From a virus, in IMG/VR virus record IMGVR_UViG_3300033144_003759, positions 1-36,913 of that record: DNA of 36,913 nucleotides; one strand, given 5' to 3'. The notes beneath the pieces are model-generated. The model had not been told where the DNA came from and ran no database searches. It saw nothing but the letters and a program-made list of their open reading frames with translations. Position 1 is the stretch's first letter, and each line of letters opens with the position of its first letter. The position numbers and the translations under genes are program-made. Positions 7,233 to 14,502 of this stretch are shown piece by piece.

Positions 7233-7915
7233 TGTGGATCGATGACAACCTCGAGGACAAAACGCACCTATCACCCGGCGGCGCGGGGCGGACAAGTCGC
7301 GCCACGACGAGCCACATAATCGCGCACCGAATACGGTACGGCGCGAGTGGCGACCCGTCGACGTGGATCGACCAAATCGCGGCATTTTTCACAGTAGACC
7401 CGGAGGGCGTCGCCGTTATCTCGCTCGGCGGGAGCTACCGGAGCAAGCTCCCAACGATCAATCGATGGCGCGAGGAGGGGATCCCCGCCGCGATCGTGGC
7501 GCGGGCGTTTGTCGCCTACCATCTGATCGTTGATCCGCTCGGCGTCGTCCATCAAATGCTACCGCTCGACGCCAAGGGGGCGCACGCCTATCCGAATTCC
7601 ACCGCGCTCGGCGTCGCGTTTATCGGCGATTTCCGGGCGCCGGACGAGCTTGCAGCATGGGAGCGCCGCGTCCCCGGCGCCCACGGCGGCGACGAGCTAA
7701 CCGCAGCACAAGAAAACAGCGGACGTAAATTGTTTCGCGATCTACTCGTTCGGTATCCCGCCGCCGGAATTCTCACGCATGATGAGAGCCTCGAGGAGCG
7801 CGGCAAGTCCCCCAAAGGGTGCCCCGGCGCCCTTGCGGTCCCGTTTGTCCAAGGCGCGCGATCGTGGGCGACCGTCGCGGCTCGCTCGATCCGGGAGGGC
7901 TCGGCACGCCGATAG
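7232..7915 (+). CDS. Endolysin: N-acetylmuramoyl-L-alanine amidase (Amidase_2/PGRP type)
   Basis: A 227-residue protein; ATG 7232 shares a base with the lipase TAA. The fold pattern of zinc-dependent Amidase_2 enzymes is clear. An early strand with histidines (SHIIAHR, residues 27-33) is followed by AYHLIVDPLGVVHQ, GAHAY, then N-S-x-A-L-G-V-A-F-I-G-D-F and a late T-H-D-E-S plus K-G-C-P-G that supplies the final His and Cys zinc ligands. These enzymes cut the bond between muramic acid and L-alanine in peptidoglycan. There is no separate wall-binding domain and no signal peptide, so a holin is expected. It is the last gene of the lysis cassette. Confidence 0.88.
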   Translation: MWIDDNLEDKTHLSPGGAGRTSRATTSHIIAHRIRYGASGDPSTWIDQIAAFFTVDPEGVAVISLGGSYRSKLPTINRWREEGIPAAIVARAFVAYHLIVDPLGVVHQMLPLDAKGAHAYPNSTALGVAFIGDFRAPDELAAWERRVPGAHGGDELTAAQENSGRKLFRDLLVRYPAAGILTHDESLEERGKSPKGCPGALAVPFVQGARSWATVAARSIREGSARR

Positions 7916-7938
7916 GTGAGGCGCGAGGACCGGCGAGC

Positions 7939-8091
7939 ATGACAACCCGCCGATCCCGCGCCTCGAGGCAAGCCGCCGCACGAACAACGACTCGACCCGC
8001 AGCCTTCCACAAAAAAAAGACGGACGGAAAGCCGCAGCGTTTCGCGGGCTTGCGGACGTTTGCGCGCTTCATCCCAAAAAAAAGACGATAA
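7939..8091 (+). CDS. Possible small basic protein
   Basis: A 50-residue reading frame from ATG 7939 in the leader zone between the endolysin and the first early promoter. It is extremely rich in Arg, Lys, Ala and Thr, and part of its lysine content comes from A8 (8011-8018) and A9 (8076-8084) runs. The ribosome-binding site is weak (GGCGAG). It may be a real small DNA- or RNA-binding peptide, or a chance frame over a regulatory region. Low confidence. Confidence 0.25.
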   Translation: MTTRRSRASRQAAARTTTRPAAFHKKKTDGKPQRFAGLRTFARFIPKKRR

Positions 8092-8105
8092 ACACCGGGC
8101 GAACG

Positions 8106-8170
8106 CTTGCAAAGATAAGGCGAGACGATTAAGATAAAGACAGACCAAGAAACAAAGGGCTCCCGAAATG
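8106..8170 (+). repeat. Promoter/leader direct repeat, copy 1
   Basis: About 65 bases covering the promoter, leader, ribosome-binding site (AAAGGGCTCCCGAA) and start codon of the next gene. By eye, the copy at 9062-9127 differs by three substitutions and one extra A. Similarity continues weakly into the first coding triplets (AACACCG, then AACCGAAACC). A shortened version of the ribosome-binding part also precedes ATG 8546. Confidence 0.8.
8107..8135 (+). promoter_or_regulatory. Predicted sigma70-type promoter, copy 1
   Basis: TTGCAA at 8107-8112 and TAAGAT at 8130-8135 are separated by exactly 17 bases. The surrounding 40 bases are A-rich in an otherwise GC-rich genome. The same arrangement, nearly base for base, recurs at 9063-9091. 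Transcription would start about 25 bases before ATG 8168. Conservation of a non-coding stretch in two copies supports a regulatory role. Confidence 0.6.
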
Positions 8171-8449
8171 TCAAACACCGCAACCGAAACCGCCGCCGAC
8201 CTTAACGCCAACCAAAAGGCTTGGCTCGCCGCGCTCGGGTTTGTCGTCTCAAGCTCCAAGGCTCACGGCGGCATCGCGCTAACCCGCGCCCTCCCCTCCG
8301 CCGCTGGCAACGCGGGCCGGTTTTACGTCGCCGAGGAGACGCGGGGCGCGGGCCGTTTCTTCGCGGACTGGACCTCCGAGGGCGTCACGACTCGCCAGCG
8401 GCTCGGCTCGCTCCGCTCCGTCCTCCGGTTCGTTGCTCGCTTCAAATAG
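8168..8449 (+). CDS. Hypothetical early protein
   Basis: A 93-residue protein, first gene after promoter copy 1, with AAAGGG eight bases before ATG 8168. Its N-terminus (MSNTATETAADLN) resembles that of the product of 9125-9538, which sits behind the second promoter copy. The body is Ala-, Gly- and Arg-rich with a basic C-terminus (RQRLGSLRSVLRFVARFK). No known domain is recognised. Position behind a strong promoter suggests an early-expressed host-takeover or regulatory protein, which is inference only. Confidence 0.65.
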   Translation: MSNTATETAADLNANQKAWLAALGFVVSSSKAHGGIALTRALPSAAGNAGRFYVAEETRGAGRFFADWTSEGVTTRQRLGSLRSVLRFVARFK

Positions 8450-8483
8450 CCGCCGCGCCCGGCCCGCCCTCGAGGCGACGCTC

Positions 8484-8505
8484 CCCCGGACTTGCGCCGG
8501 GGTTT
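8484..8505 (+). terminator. Weak hairpin, possible terminator
   Basis: CCCCGG (8484-8489) pairs with CCGGGG (8497-8502) around a seven-base loop and is followed by TTT only. It lies in the 96-base gap after the gene ending at 8449. The short T-run makes it a weak candidate. Confidence 0.3.
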
Positions 8506-8545
8506 CGGCGTACAGGCGCACGCCGCGCCCCGAAAGGCTCCCCAA

Positions 8546-9061
8546 ATGTCCAGCCCCTCAACCGCCGCCTCCCCTAAGACCGTCGCTCTCCCGATCTGCA
8601 CGCACGCGGAGATCATCGCGGAGGCGGCGGGCGCCGAGATCGAGCACGAGGGCAGCGACGGGATCGGCGAGGATCGTATTGATCTCTGGTACGTCGCCGG
8701 CGTGCTCGTCGTCGAAACAAACGGCGCCGCAGTCTGGCCGGATGACGCCGGATACGCGGAATTGCGAGAGGCGATCGAGCGTGGCGAGCCCGCTCCGGAC
8801 GCCTACGCCGCTAGCCTCGAGGGTCTTTTCGCGGCAATGCTGGCCAACGATCCCGCCGTGCTCGACTCTCACGGCGGCTGGTCCTCCGATCTGCCTAATT
8901 TTGGCGGCCGCCCGCCCACCAACACGGAGGGCGTTTGGAGCTGGGACGCCGACCGCCGGATCGTGGGATCGTGTGCGGCGGACATCGCGATCGAGCCCCG
9001 CGACGATCACGGAAACCGAGAACGGGCTTGCGTGCTTGATCTGTCAAAACGCAAACAATAA
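8546..9061 (+). CDS. Hypothetical early protein
   Basis: A 171-residue protein. ATG 8546 is preceded by GAAAGGCTCCCCAA, a shortened form of the leader seen before 8168 and 9125. An earlier in-frame start at 8492 would read through the hairpin region and is less likely. The sequence is acidic overall, with short helices (THAEIIAEAAG), a strand-rich middle and a tryptophan-rich C-terminal part (GVWSWDADRR). No catalytic motif or known family was recognised. The second promoter copy begins at its stop codon. Confidence 0.65.
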   Translation: MSSPSTAASPKTVALPICTHAEIIAEAAGAEIEHEGSDGIGEDRIDLWYVAGVLVVETNGAAVWPDDAGYAELREAIERGEPAPDAYAASLEGLFAAMLANDPAVLDSHGGWSSDLPNFGGRPPTNTEGVWSWDADRRIVGSCAADIAIEPRDDHGNRERACVLDLSKRKQ

Positions 9062-9127
9062 CTTGCAAAGCTAAGGCGAGACGATTAAGATAAAGACAGA
9101 CTAAGAAACGAAGGGCTCCCGAAAATG
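9062..9127 (+). repeat. Promoter/leader direct repeat, copy 2
   Basis: Second copy of the 65-base element at 8106-8170, ending at the start codon of the gene at 9125. The near identity of a non-coding stretch implies a recent duplication or selection for identical expression. Confidence 0.8.
9063..9091 (+). promoter_or_regulatory. Predicted sigma70-type promoter, copy 2
   Basis: TTGCAA at 9063-9068 and TAAGAT at 9086-9091 are separated by 17 bases, identical in layout to copy 1. The -35 box begins two bases after the stop of the upstream gene, so nearly the whole gap is regulatory. Confidence 0.6.
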
Positions 9128-9538
9128 CGCAACACCGAAACCGAAACCTCGACCCTCGACTCCCTCCGCGCCGCTTGGGCGGAAGCCGCAGCCGTCGCCG
9201 CCCAATGGAAAGCCGACGCGGTCGAGGCCGTCGAGGTTGCCGCCGAGGTTTCCGACGTCGCCGCAGCGAAGCCCGCGAACACCCTCGAGCGCTCCGTCGC
9301 GAACACCGCCGCGCACTATGCCGCCGAGGCCGCACGCGCCGCGCTCCTCGTCGTTGCTGGCGACCTCCCCGCCAAGCTCGGACAAATGCGGCACGGCGAG
9401 CAAATCGTCGCTAACGGAATCACCGCGACGTGCCGCGTTGCCGGTTCGGTCTTTGAAACTCCCGGCTCGGACGGCTTTGTCCGCGTCTACTTTTCAGCCG
9501 AGCAAACCGCCGCGCACCTCGCCGCCGCTTCCCTGTAG
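9125..9538 (+). CDS. Hypothetical alanine-rich early protein
   Basis: A 137-residue protein with GAAGGG upstream of ATG 9125. The first 90 residues are almost entirely helical and Ala/Glu-rich (AWAEAAAVAAQWKADAVEAV), like a coiled-coil or helical bundle. A small strand-rich C-terminal segment contains GITATCRVAGSVFETPGS. Its MRNTETETS start resembles the MSNTATETA start of the product of 8168. No family is recognised. The matched promoters suggest co-regulation with that gene. Confidence 0.65.
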   Translation: MRNTETETSTLDSLRAAWAEAAAVAAQWKADAVEAVEVAAEVSDVAAAKPANTLERSVANTAAHYAAEAARAALLVVAGDLPAKLGQMRHGEQIVANGITATCRVAGSVFETPGSDGFVRVYFSAEQTAAHLAAASL

Positions 9539-9558
9539 GGGCTCCACCTCCCTCCCTC

Positions 9559-9594
9559 GCCCCGCCCGGCTTTCGAGTCGCGCGGGGCTTCCTC
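9559..9594 (+). terminator. Possible rho-independent terminator
   Basis: GCCCCGC (9559-9565) pairs with GCGGGGC (9582-9588), a seven-base GC stem with a 16-base loop, followed by TTCCTC. It lies right after a gene end, which fits a terminator. The T-run is short. Confidence 0.4.
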
Positions 9595-9630
9595 AGTAGA
9601 CGCGCACGAACGCGCCGGAGATTTGAAACA

Positions 9631-10023
9631 ATGAGCCAAACAAGCCGCGACGCCGACCTCGCCCACAAAATCGCAGAAAAAGCCGAGCAACTAGCCCGCC
9701 GCGTTGCCGAGCTAACCGACGCGCTCGCCACCGAGAAAGCCGCGACCGCCGAACTCGAGGCGGAGGTCCGCGACCTAAATTGCGCCCGCGAGGATCGCGA
9801 CGTCCAAATCACGGACCTCGAGGCGGCGCTCGGACGTATGGCGGCGAGCCCGCCGCCGTACCCCGCTCGGCTCCTATCCGCCGCCGTGGGCGTTTGCCGG
9901 GCCGTCGGCGCCACGGACGCCGTGGACGCGCCGCCGGACGTTTGGAGCGCACACGCCGCGCTACTTGGCGCCCTCGTCGATCTCGGTATCCCCGCGGGCG
10001 ACCTCGCAAAGGCCAGCAAGTGA
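9631..10023 (+). CDS. Coiled-coil hypothetical protein
   Basis: A 130-residue protein from ATG 9631 (GGAGA upstream). Residues 8-70 form a long coiled coil of Ala, Glu, Leu, Lys and Asp with clear heptads (IAEKAEQLARRVAELTDAL). This is followed by a Pro-rich bend and a helical C-terminal region ending DLAKASK. Such proteins often serve as scaffolds or inhibitors in phage early regions. No known family is recognised. Its stop overlaps the GTG of the next gene. Confidence 0.65.
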   Translation: MSQTSRDADLAHKIAEKAEQLARRVAELTDALATEKAATAELEAEVRDLNCAREDRDVQITDLEAALGRMAASPPPYPARLLSAAVGVCRAVGATDAVDAPPDVWSAHAALLGALVDLGIPAGDLAKASK

Positions 10024-10529
10024 CCGCGATCGATCTGCTTTTCTCGTCGCTGGATCGCGATTGGCGCCGATCCTCGCGGTCGGCGATCTTCCGCCGCTGG
10101 ATCTTCCTGGAATATGTCGCCGCCGTCGCCCGGCACGGGCGCGACGCTGTGCACGTAACGACGAGCCGGCGGCGGACGCATTGGGAGGTTTTCGTTGAGA
10201 TCGAGCCGCTCGGCGCGAGGACGAAACTCGCGGAGGTCCACGGGGAGACGCTCGAGCTTTGCGGACGGCGCGGCGAGGCCAATAGGACGGAGGGGAACGC
10301 AATGCGCGAGGCTTTCGCGGGCGTGTCGTCTGTCGACCTCGAGCGCGACGTCCGCGACCGGGCCGGCTCGGTCGAATGTGGCGCCGCGCTCCTCGAGCTA
10401 CAGCGGCGCGGGGCGGACGTGGAGGCGCTAGCGATCCGTGTGCTTGCTGCGCTCGGCGAGGATGCCCCGCAAGAGCGCGAACGCCGGTTCGCGGAGGAAG
10501 CTAACCGCAAAACCCGATCGAGCCGCTAG
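10020..10529 (+). CDS. Hypothetical early protein (possible internal start at 10302)
   Basis: A 169-residue protein from GTG 10020, which overlaps the preceding TGA. The first half is basic and aromatic (RRWIFLEYVAAVARHG), with a strand pattern around HWEVFVEIEPLG. The second half is acidic and helical (SSVDLERDVRDRAGS). A strong GGAGGGG site precedes an in-frame ATG at 10302, so a 75-residue product may be made separately or may be the real gene. No family is recognised. Confidence 0.6.
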   Translation: MTAIDLLFSSLDRDWRRSSRSAIFRRWIFLEYVAAVARHGRDAVHVTTSRRRTHWEVFVEIEPLGARTKLAEVHGETLELCGRRGEANRTEGNAMREAFAGVSSVDLERDVRDRAGSVECGAALLELQRRGADVEALAIRVLAALGEDAPQERERRFAEEANRKTRSSR

Positions 10530-10584
10530 ACAGCGCACGCAAAGCCCGATAAAAACAAGGCAAGACACGGAAGGACGTCCACGA

Positions 10585-10935
10585 ATGACACAAGACGCAA
10601 GCACAGATAACCACCGAATTACGATCGAGGCGTGCGCGGAGCGCGTCGGCGTCCCCCATACGACGCTGCGAAAGGCGCTGAAAAGCGGCGATTGCGTCGG
10701 CGTGAATTTTGGGTCTCGGATCGGTTGGCGCGTCTCCCCTCTCGAGGGCTGCGCTTGGCTCCGCAATCTCGAGCTATTGCACGCCGGCAAGATCGCGGCG
10801 CTCGACCTCGAGCGCGTCGCCGGTCGCCTCCGGGCTATCGGGCTCGAGGCGGTCGCAAATGCGGTCGCGGACCTCGAGGCGCACGAGGCAAAGGCGGCGG
10901 CGGAGTCCGAGGACGTCGCGGCGGCGGCGGCATAA
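10585..10935 (+). CDS. Putative helix-turn-helix DNA-binding protein
   Basis: A 116-residue protein from ATG 10585 (GGAAGGAC upstream). Residues 10-37 (ITIEACAERVGVPHTTLRK) fit a helix-turn-helix, with VGVPHTTLRKAL as turn plus recognition helix. A strand-like stretch (VGVNFGSRIGWRV) follows, suggesting a winged or excisionase-like fold. The rest is Ala/Glu-rich helix ending in a run of alanines. It may regulate early transcription. DNA binding is inferred from the motif; the target is unknown. Confidence 0.6.
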   Translation: MTQDASTDNHRITIEACAERVGVPHTTLRKALKSGDCVGVNFGSRIGWRVSPLEGCAWLRNLELLHAGKIAALDLERVAGRLRAIGLEAVANAVADLEAHEAKAAAESEDVAAAAA

Positions 10936-10999
10936 GCCCCGCGTAACCAAAAACACAAACGCGCCCGGCGAACGAGGCCCGGCGAATGGAGCGGACAGA

Positions 11000-11671
11000 A
11001 TGGCCGAAACGACCGAAACGACCGAGCCCGGAAACCCTCTCGCGAGTTTGATCGACCAGCTCAAAGCGGAAGCGGCGGAGCAGAAAAACGAGATCGTCGT
11101 CGAGTTTGCCGAGGACCTGGACCGCGCGACCGCTTTCGAGGTCACGGACGAGGGCAAGGCGTCCTGGGTTCTCGGTAAGCTCCTCGCCTATGACGACGAG
11201 GAGAAGCGCCTCGCGATCCAGTTTGACGTGATGCGGAAAGCCGTCGCCAAGCGCCGCGCGAACTTTGCGGAGCACTTCCTCCCGATGCTCGCGGACTTTT
11301 TCCCGGTGCCCGCAAAGGGGCCGAAATTCCTCGACCTCCCGGCGGGTCGGCTCAGGTGGCGCAGGACCGCATCAACGATCGACGTCCGCGACAAGGCGGC
11401 GCTAGTCGAGCACCTAAAAGCCGCCGGCTCCGAATTTATAACGACGCACACGCCGGCGCCGATCGATAAGCTCGATCTGGCGGCGTTCAAACGGGCGCAA
11501 GCGACGATCGTCGAGGCCGCGATCGACGCCGCAGCCGAGGACCTCCCCACCGATCTCGAGCAAGTCGACGCCGATCGAGCGATCGACGAGGCAATCGCCG
11601 CAGCCCTCCCGCCCGGTGCCCGCTACAGGCCGGAGGCGGACGGGTTCGGATACGCCGCGCCCAAGGCGTAG
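11000..11671 (+). CDS. Gp157/Gam-like helical protein (recombination accessory candidate)
   Basis: A 223-residue protein from ATG 11000 (GGAGCGGAC upstream). It has long helices at residues 13-90, then a short strand region (LDLPAGRLRWRRT) and an acidic C-terminus. This order recalls Siphovirus Gp157 and Mu Gam-like proteins, where a coiled coil precedes a small beta element with the pattern L-x-x-x-G-R-L-x-x-R. Such proteins bind DNA ends or protect phage DNA, and often sit beside single-strand annealing genes. Here the next gene is Erf-like, which fits. Similarity is judged by eye and is tentative. Confidence 0.5.
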   Translation: MAETTETTEPGNPLASLIDQLKAEAAEQKNEIVVEFAEDLDRATAFEVTDEGKASWVLGKLLAYDDEEKRLAIQFDVMRKAVAKRRANFAEHFLPMLADFFPVPAKGPKFLDLPAGRLRWRRTASTIDVRDKAALVEHLKAAGSEFITTHTPAPIDKLDLAAFKRAQATIVEAAIDAAAEDLPTDLEQVDADRAIDEAIAAALPPGARYRPEADGFGYAAPKA

Positions 11672-11697
11672 GCGGACGATTAAAGAGCGGCTAGCGC

Positions 11698-11726
11698 TTG
11701 ACAGGGAGCGATCGAGATAGGATAAC
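11698..11726 (+). promoter_or_regulatory. Predicted sigma70-type promoter for the recombination operon
   Basis: TTGACA (11698-11703), a perfect -35 box, lies 17 bases from GATAAC (11721-11726), which matches four of six -10 positions. The stretch lies in the 109-base gap before the Erf-like gene. The expected leader is about 45-50 bases. Confidence 0.55.
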
Positions 11727-11780
11727 GAGGGACACAAAAAAGCGCGCGGAGATTTGAGGCCGCGCGCCGGAGGCTGGAAA

Positions 11781-12869
11781 ATGAGCGAGCAAACGATCGA
11801 GACGGAAGTGGGGCGCCTCGTCGCGGCGCTCCTCGAGGCACAGCAAGCGATCCAGGGGATCGCAAAGGACGGCGAAAACACGTTCCATCGTTACCGCTAC
11901 GTTAGCGCCGAGAGTATGTTCCGCGAAACGCGGAAGGTTCTCGCCGACGCTGGCGTATCTGTCTTGCCGCTATCCACGTCGATCCGGGTCGAGGAACGAT
12001 CGATCAGGATCCCTATCGGCAACCGCGTAGTGGAGGGAGTCGAGGGTCATGGCATTCTGTGCCGCCGCTACCTCGTCGCCCACCGCTCCGGGCAATCGCT
12101 CGAGTTTTCGCAAGAATGGCCGATCGTGCCGGAGAACGGGCGACCATTGGACAAGGCGACCGGCGCAGCGGATACCGCCTCCTTTTCTTATTTTCTCCGC
12201 GATCTGCTTTTGATCCCTCGAGTCGAGCAAGGGACCGATCTCGACGGCGACGATCGCGACGAGACGGACGTCGCGCCGCCGATGGCAACGCAAAGGCAGG
12301 GGCAGCGAATCGGCGAGCAACTCGACCGGCTCGGCATTGGGGCGACGTTAACCGGCGAGGATTTCGACCGCGCCCGCGCTCGAGCCGTCGGTCGCGCCGC
12401 TGGACTCCGCGAGCCCGTGTTCCCCGGTGCTCTCCGTATGGCGGACGCCGTCCGGTGCCTTGAGGTGCTCGAGGCTGCGGAGACTCCCGCGCCGCCAGCC
12501 CGATCCGCCCATGACAGCAACGGACCGCGGGAGCTTACTCCCGGCCCGATCACGGACGACGCCGCCGACGCCGCCGAGGAGTCGTTCGGGGTCGAGCCGC
12601 CGAGCGCGGAGCCCGATCCACCCTCCGGCGCACGAATCACGCCGATGCAATCACTTGGGATCCGGACCCTATTCGGCGAGCTGGACGTCGCGGACACCGA
12701 TCACCGTCGGCGATTGGTCGAGCACATCGTCGACCGCCCCGTCGAGTCGACCAGGGATTTAACGGCCGATGAGGCGCAACGGGTCCTTGAGCGGCTCACA
12801 AACGAGAGCGCCCGCCGCGAGGTCGGGACAGCGGACCAGACCGAGCCGACCGCCGTCGGCGCGTCGTGA
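11781..12869 (+). CDS. erf: Erf-family single-strand DNA annealing protein
   Basis: A 362-residue protein from ATG 11781 with a good GGAGG site. The N-terminal 170 residues show the ERF superfamily pattern: a helical start, then FHRYRYVSAESMF, then a strand region. The hallmark GAADTASFSYFLRDLLLIP follows, corresponding to the T-Y-x-x-R-Y-x-L core, ahead of an acidic DGDDRDE patch. Erf proteins anneal complementary single strands and help circularise phage DNA. The C-terminal half is a less conserved Pro- and Asp-rich linker ending in a helical domain of about 70 residues. SSB-like, RuvC-like and RdgC-like genes downstream support a recombination module. The stop overlaps an alternative GTG of the next gene. 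Confidence 0.8.
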   Translation: MSEQTIETEVGRLVAALLEAQQAIQGIAKDGENTFHRYRYVSAESMFRETRKVLADAGVSVLPLSTSIRVEERSIRIPIGNRVVEGVEGHGILCRRYLVAHRSGQSLEFSQEWPIVPENGRPLDKATGAADTASFSYFLRDLLLIPRVEQGTDLDGDDRDETDVAPPMATQRQGQRIGEQLDRLGIGATLTGEDFDRARARAVGRAAGLREPVFPGALRMADAVRCLEVLEAAETPAPPARSAHDSNGPRELTPGPITDDAADAAEESFGVEPPSAEPDPPSGARITPMQSLGIRTLFGELDVADTDHRRRLVEHIVDRPVESTRDLTADEAQRVLERLTNESARREVGTADQTEPTAVGAS

Positions 12870-12967
12870 GTGGGGGGCCAGATGAAACGATCGGGACAAG
12901 CAGGCCGGGGCGGCGCGTTACGTGCCGGAGGCGCTCGCGTTGGCAGCGATGGCAGCCGGGGCGGCCT

Positions 12968-13210
12968 ATGAGCTACCTCCCAAAAACATCGGCGTGCGAG
13001 GGAGGCGCGGACAGCCGCGCCGAAAACGCCAAGCGAAAAAGGGCGCGGGCGGTCGAGATCGCCCGCCAACATTGCGCATCGCAGGGCTACGCGGACACCT
13101 CTCAGATCCTCGCGCGTGTCGACCTTGGCCGGACCGTCGTCAACGACGCGCTAGCGGGCGCGGGCTTTTACTATCACCCGGACAAAGTTTGGCGCGAGGT
13201 GAAGCCGTGA
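12968..13210 (+). CDS. Small HTH-like protein, related to the product of 20546-20740
   Basis: An 80-residue protein from ATG 12968 (GGGGCGG upstream). The frame extends to GTG 12866, but the added 34 residues are Arg/Pro-rich and look non-coding. Residues 25-70 (AVEIARQHCASQGYADTSQ, then ILARVDLGRTVVNDAL) resemble a helix-turn-helix, followed by AGF and a Trp-containing strand. The pattern I-x-x-R, V-x-x-x-L, AGF and W-x-R is shared with the 64-residue product of 20546. Probable DNA-binding regulator; target unknown. Confidence 0.55.
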   Translation: MSYLPKTSACEGGADSRAENAKRKRARAVEIARQHCASQGYADTSQILARVDLGRTVVNDALAGAGFYYHPDKVWREVKP

Positions 13211-13590
13211 AAGAGCTACCGCCCGCCGTACACCCTAACGACCGCGTCGCGCTGGCGATGCTCCTCGAGCACGGCGGCAACGCGCTAGGCCCGGAGCCTT
13301 GGGGGACCGCTCGCGGATCTTGGGAGCGCCTCGTCGTCGCCGGGCTCGTCGCCGAGGCGTGGGAGCCCGCGACCTACCGGACGCCGGGCGGACGCAACAA
13401 AAAGGCGACCAGGCTCGATCACTATTCGATCACGCCAGCGGGCCGCGCGTTCGCGGAGGCGGCCCGCATACACCCGGACGAAACTAGGGCCGCGCTCGAG
13501 CGAATGGACCGGCACCCGCAGCGGTCCGGCTCTCTCCTCCGCCTACGGCTGCGCACCCGAACGAGAGAGATCCGCAACGCCGACGGCTAA
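13207..13590 (+). CDS. Putative winged-helix protein
   Basis: A 127-residue protein from GTG 13207, overlapping the previous TGA. The middle part reads as a winged helix-turn-helix: a helix (GSWERLVVAGLVAEAWE), a basic loop with RTPGGRNKKATR, then HYSITPAGRAFAEAA. That last segment is a typical end of small MarR/PadR-like wings. It may regulate phage or host genes. Confidence in the fold is moderate. The C-terminal 30 residues are Arg-rich. Confidence 0.55.
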   Translation: MKELPPAVHPNDRVALAMLLEHGGNALGPEPWGTARGSWERLVVAGLVAEAWEPATYRTPGGRNKKATRLDHYSITPAGRAFAEAARIHPDETRAALERMDRHPQRSGSLLRLRLRTRTREIRNADG

Positions 13591-13658
13591 CCGCTCGGCG
13601 CCGAACGTCAAAACCGCGCGGCGGCTCCGGCCTCCGCGAACAAGAAAAAGGGAAAGCC

Positions 13659-14138
13659 ATGTCGATCGAAAAAGAACAAGCCGCAAAAATTGCACAACTC
13701 GAGGGGCTCGTCGCCAGCAAAACCCACACAATTAGCACGGCGGAGGAGGCGCTCGGCGTGATCGCTAACGCGGTCGGGAGGGCTCTCGAGCGACCCACGT
13801 CGGATCTTAGGAGCGCCAAGCGCGGATCGGAGCTGGCGGCCCTCGTCGTCCAAGCGCTCGCCCGCAACGCTGCGGCGCCGCCGACCGGGGCCACGACGGA
13901 GCGCCCGGACGTTGACGCGCTCGCCGCCGCGTCGATCGAATCGCTCAAGGCTCGGATCGTTGCGCTCGAGGGCGCTCTCGAGACAGCCGGGATCGACCCG
14001 ATCACCGTCCGAGGCGAGGAGCCGAAAGGGTGGCGCGACGGCGACGCAAGCAGGGGCGGGAGGGTTGTCGCGGGAGCCGCCGACGATCTCGCCGCCGCGT
14101 TCGCCGCAAGCAACACGATCGAGCCGGATCGCAGTTAG
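13659..14138 (+). CDS. Coiled-coil hypothetical protein
   Basis: A 159-residue protein from ATG 13659 (AAAAAGGGA upstream). It begins MSIEKEQAAKIAQLEGLVAS, a helical coiled-coil segment. An Ala- and Thr-rich middle and a second helix (SLKARIVALEGALETAG) follow. The C-terminal 40 residues are loose and rich in Gly, Ala and Asp. No domain was recognised. Its architecture is similar to the product of 9631, and both may be scaffold-like early proteins. Confidence 0.6.
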   Translation: MSIEKEQAAKIAQLEGLVASKTHTISTAEEALGVIANAVGRALERPTSDLRSAKRGSELAALVVQALARNAAAPPTGATTERPDVDALAAASIESLKARIVALEGALETAGIDPITVRGEEPKGWRDGDASRGGRVVAGAADDLAAAFAASNTIEPDRS

Positions 14139-14183
14139 TGCCGCCGACGTCGCAAATTGCCGCAAAGGGGGCCAAATTGACGA

Positions 14184-14498
14184 ATGAACAACGCAACAAC
14201 AAAACCCGCCCGCGTCGCGCGGCTTGTCGCCCACCTCGAGAGGAGCGGCGCGATCCCTCCCACCGTCGACCTCGAGGCCGTCGGCTACGTCGCGACGGAG
14301 TGGCAGATCCAGAAGGGCGCCCACCGAAAGGGCGTCCGTGCGGCGATCTATTACGTCTACACCCCGCACACGCCGCCGCACGACGTAACGATCCCGTGGG
14401 CGTGCTCCCTCCCGGCGTGCTCCGGCACGCACGCGGAGACGGTCGAATTCCTCCGCTCCCATTGGCTCGAGGATGCTCGGGCGTATCTGTCGAGGTGA
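14184..14498 (+). CDS. Hypothetical protein
   Basis: A 104-residue protein from ATG 14184 (AAGGGGGCC further upstream). It has a basic helical N-terminus (PARVARLVAHLERSG) and a strand-rich core (RKGVRAAIYYVYTPHT). A late segment contains two cysteines (WACSLPACSGTHAET) and may bind metal together with nearby histidines. No known family was recognised. Confidence 0.6.
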   Translation: MNNATTKPARVARLVAHLERSGAIPPTVDLEAVGYVATEWQIQKGAHRKGVRAAIYYVYTPHTPPHDVTIPWACSLPACSGTHAETVEFLRSHWLEDARAYLSR

Positions 14499-14502
14499 TT
14501 CA

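Noticed and set aside
8433-9074. 213-residue plus-strand frame overlapping 8546-9061
   Set aside because: Arg/Ser/Pro-rich shadow in another frame; the 8546 gene has the repeated leader-type ribosome-binding site and a balanced composition.
10527-10554. Possible promoter (TAGACA, then GATAAA or ATAAAA) before the gene at 10585
   Set aside because: Spacing of 15-16 bases and a weak -35 box; A-rich leader only partly resembles the repeated early promoter.
12866-12967. Upstream extension of the gene at 12968 (GTG start), and a 29-residue Gly/Arg frame at 12882
   Set aside because: Composition looks non-coding in both, although the GGGGGG site before 12882 is notable. ATG 12968 was preferred.
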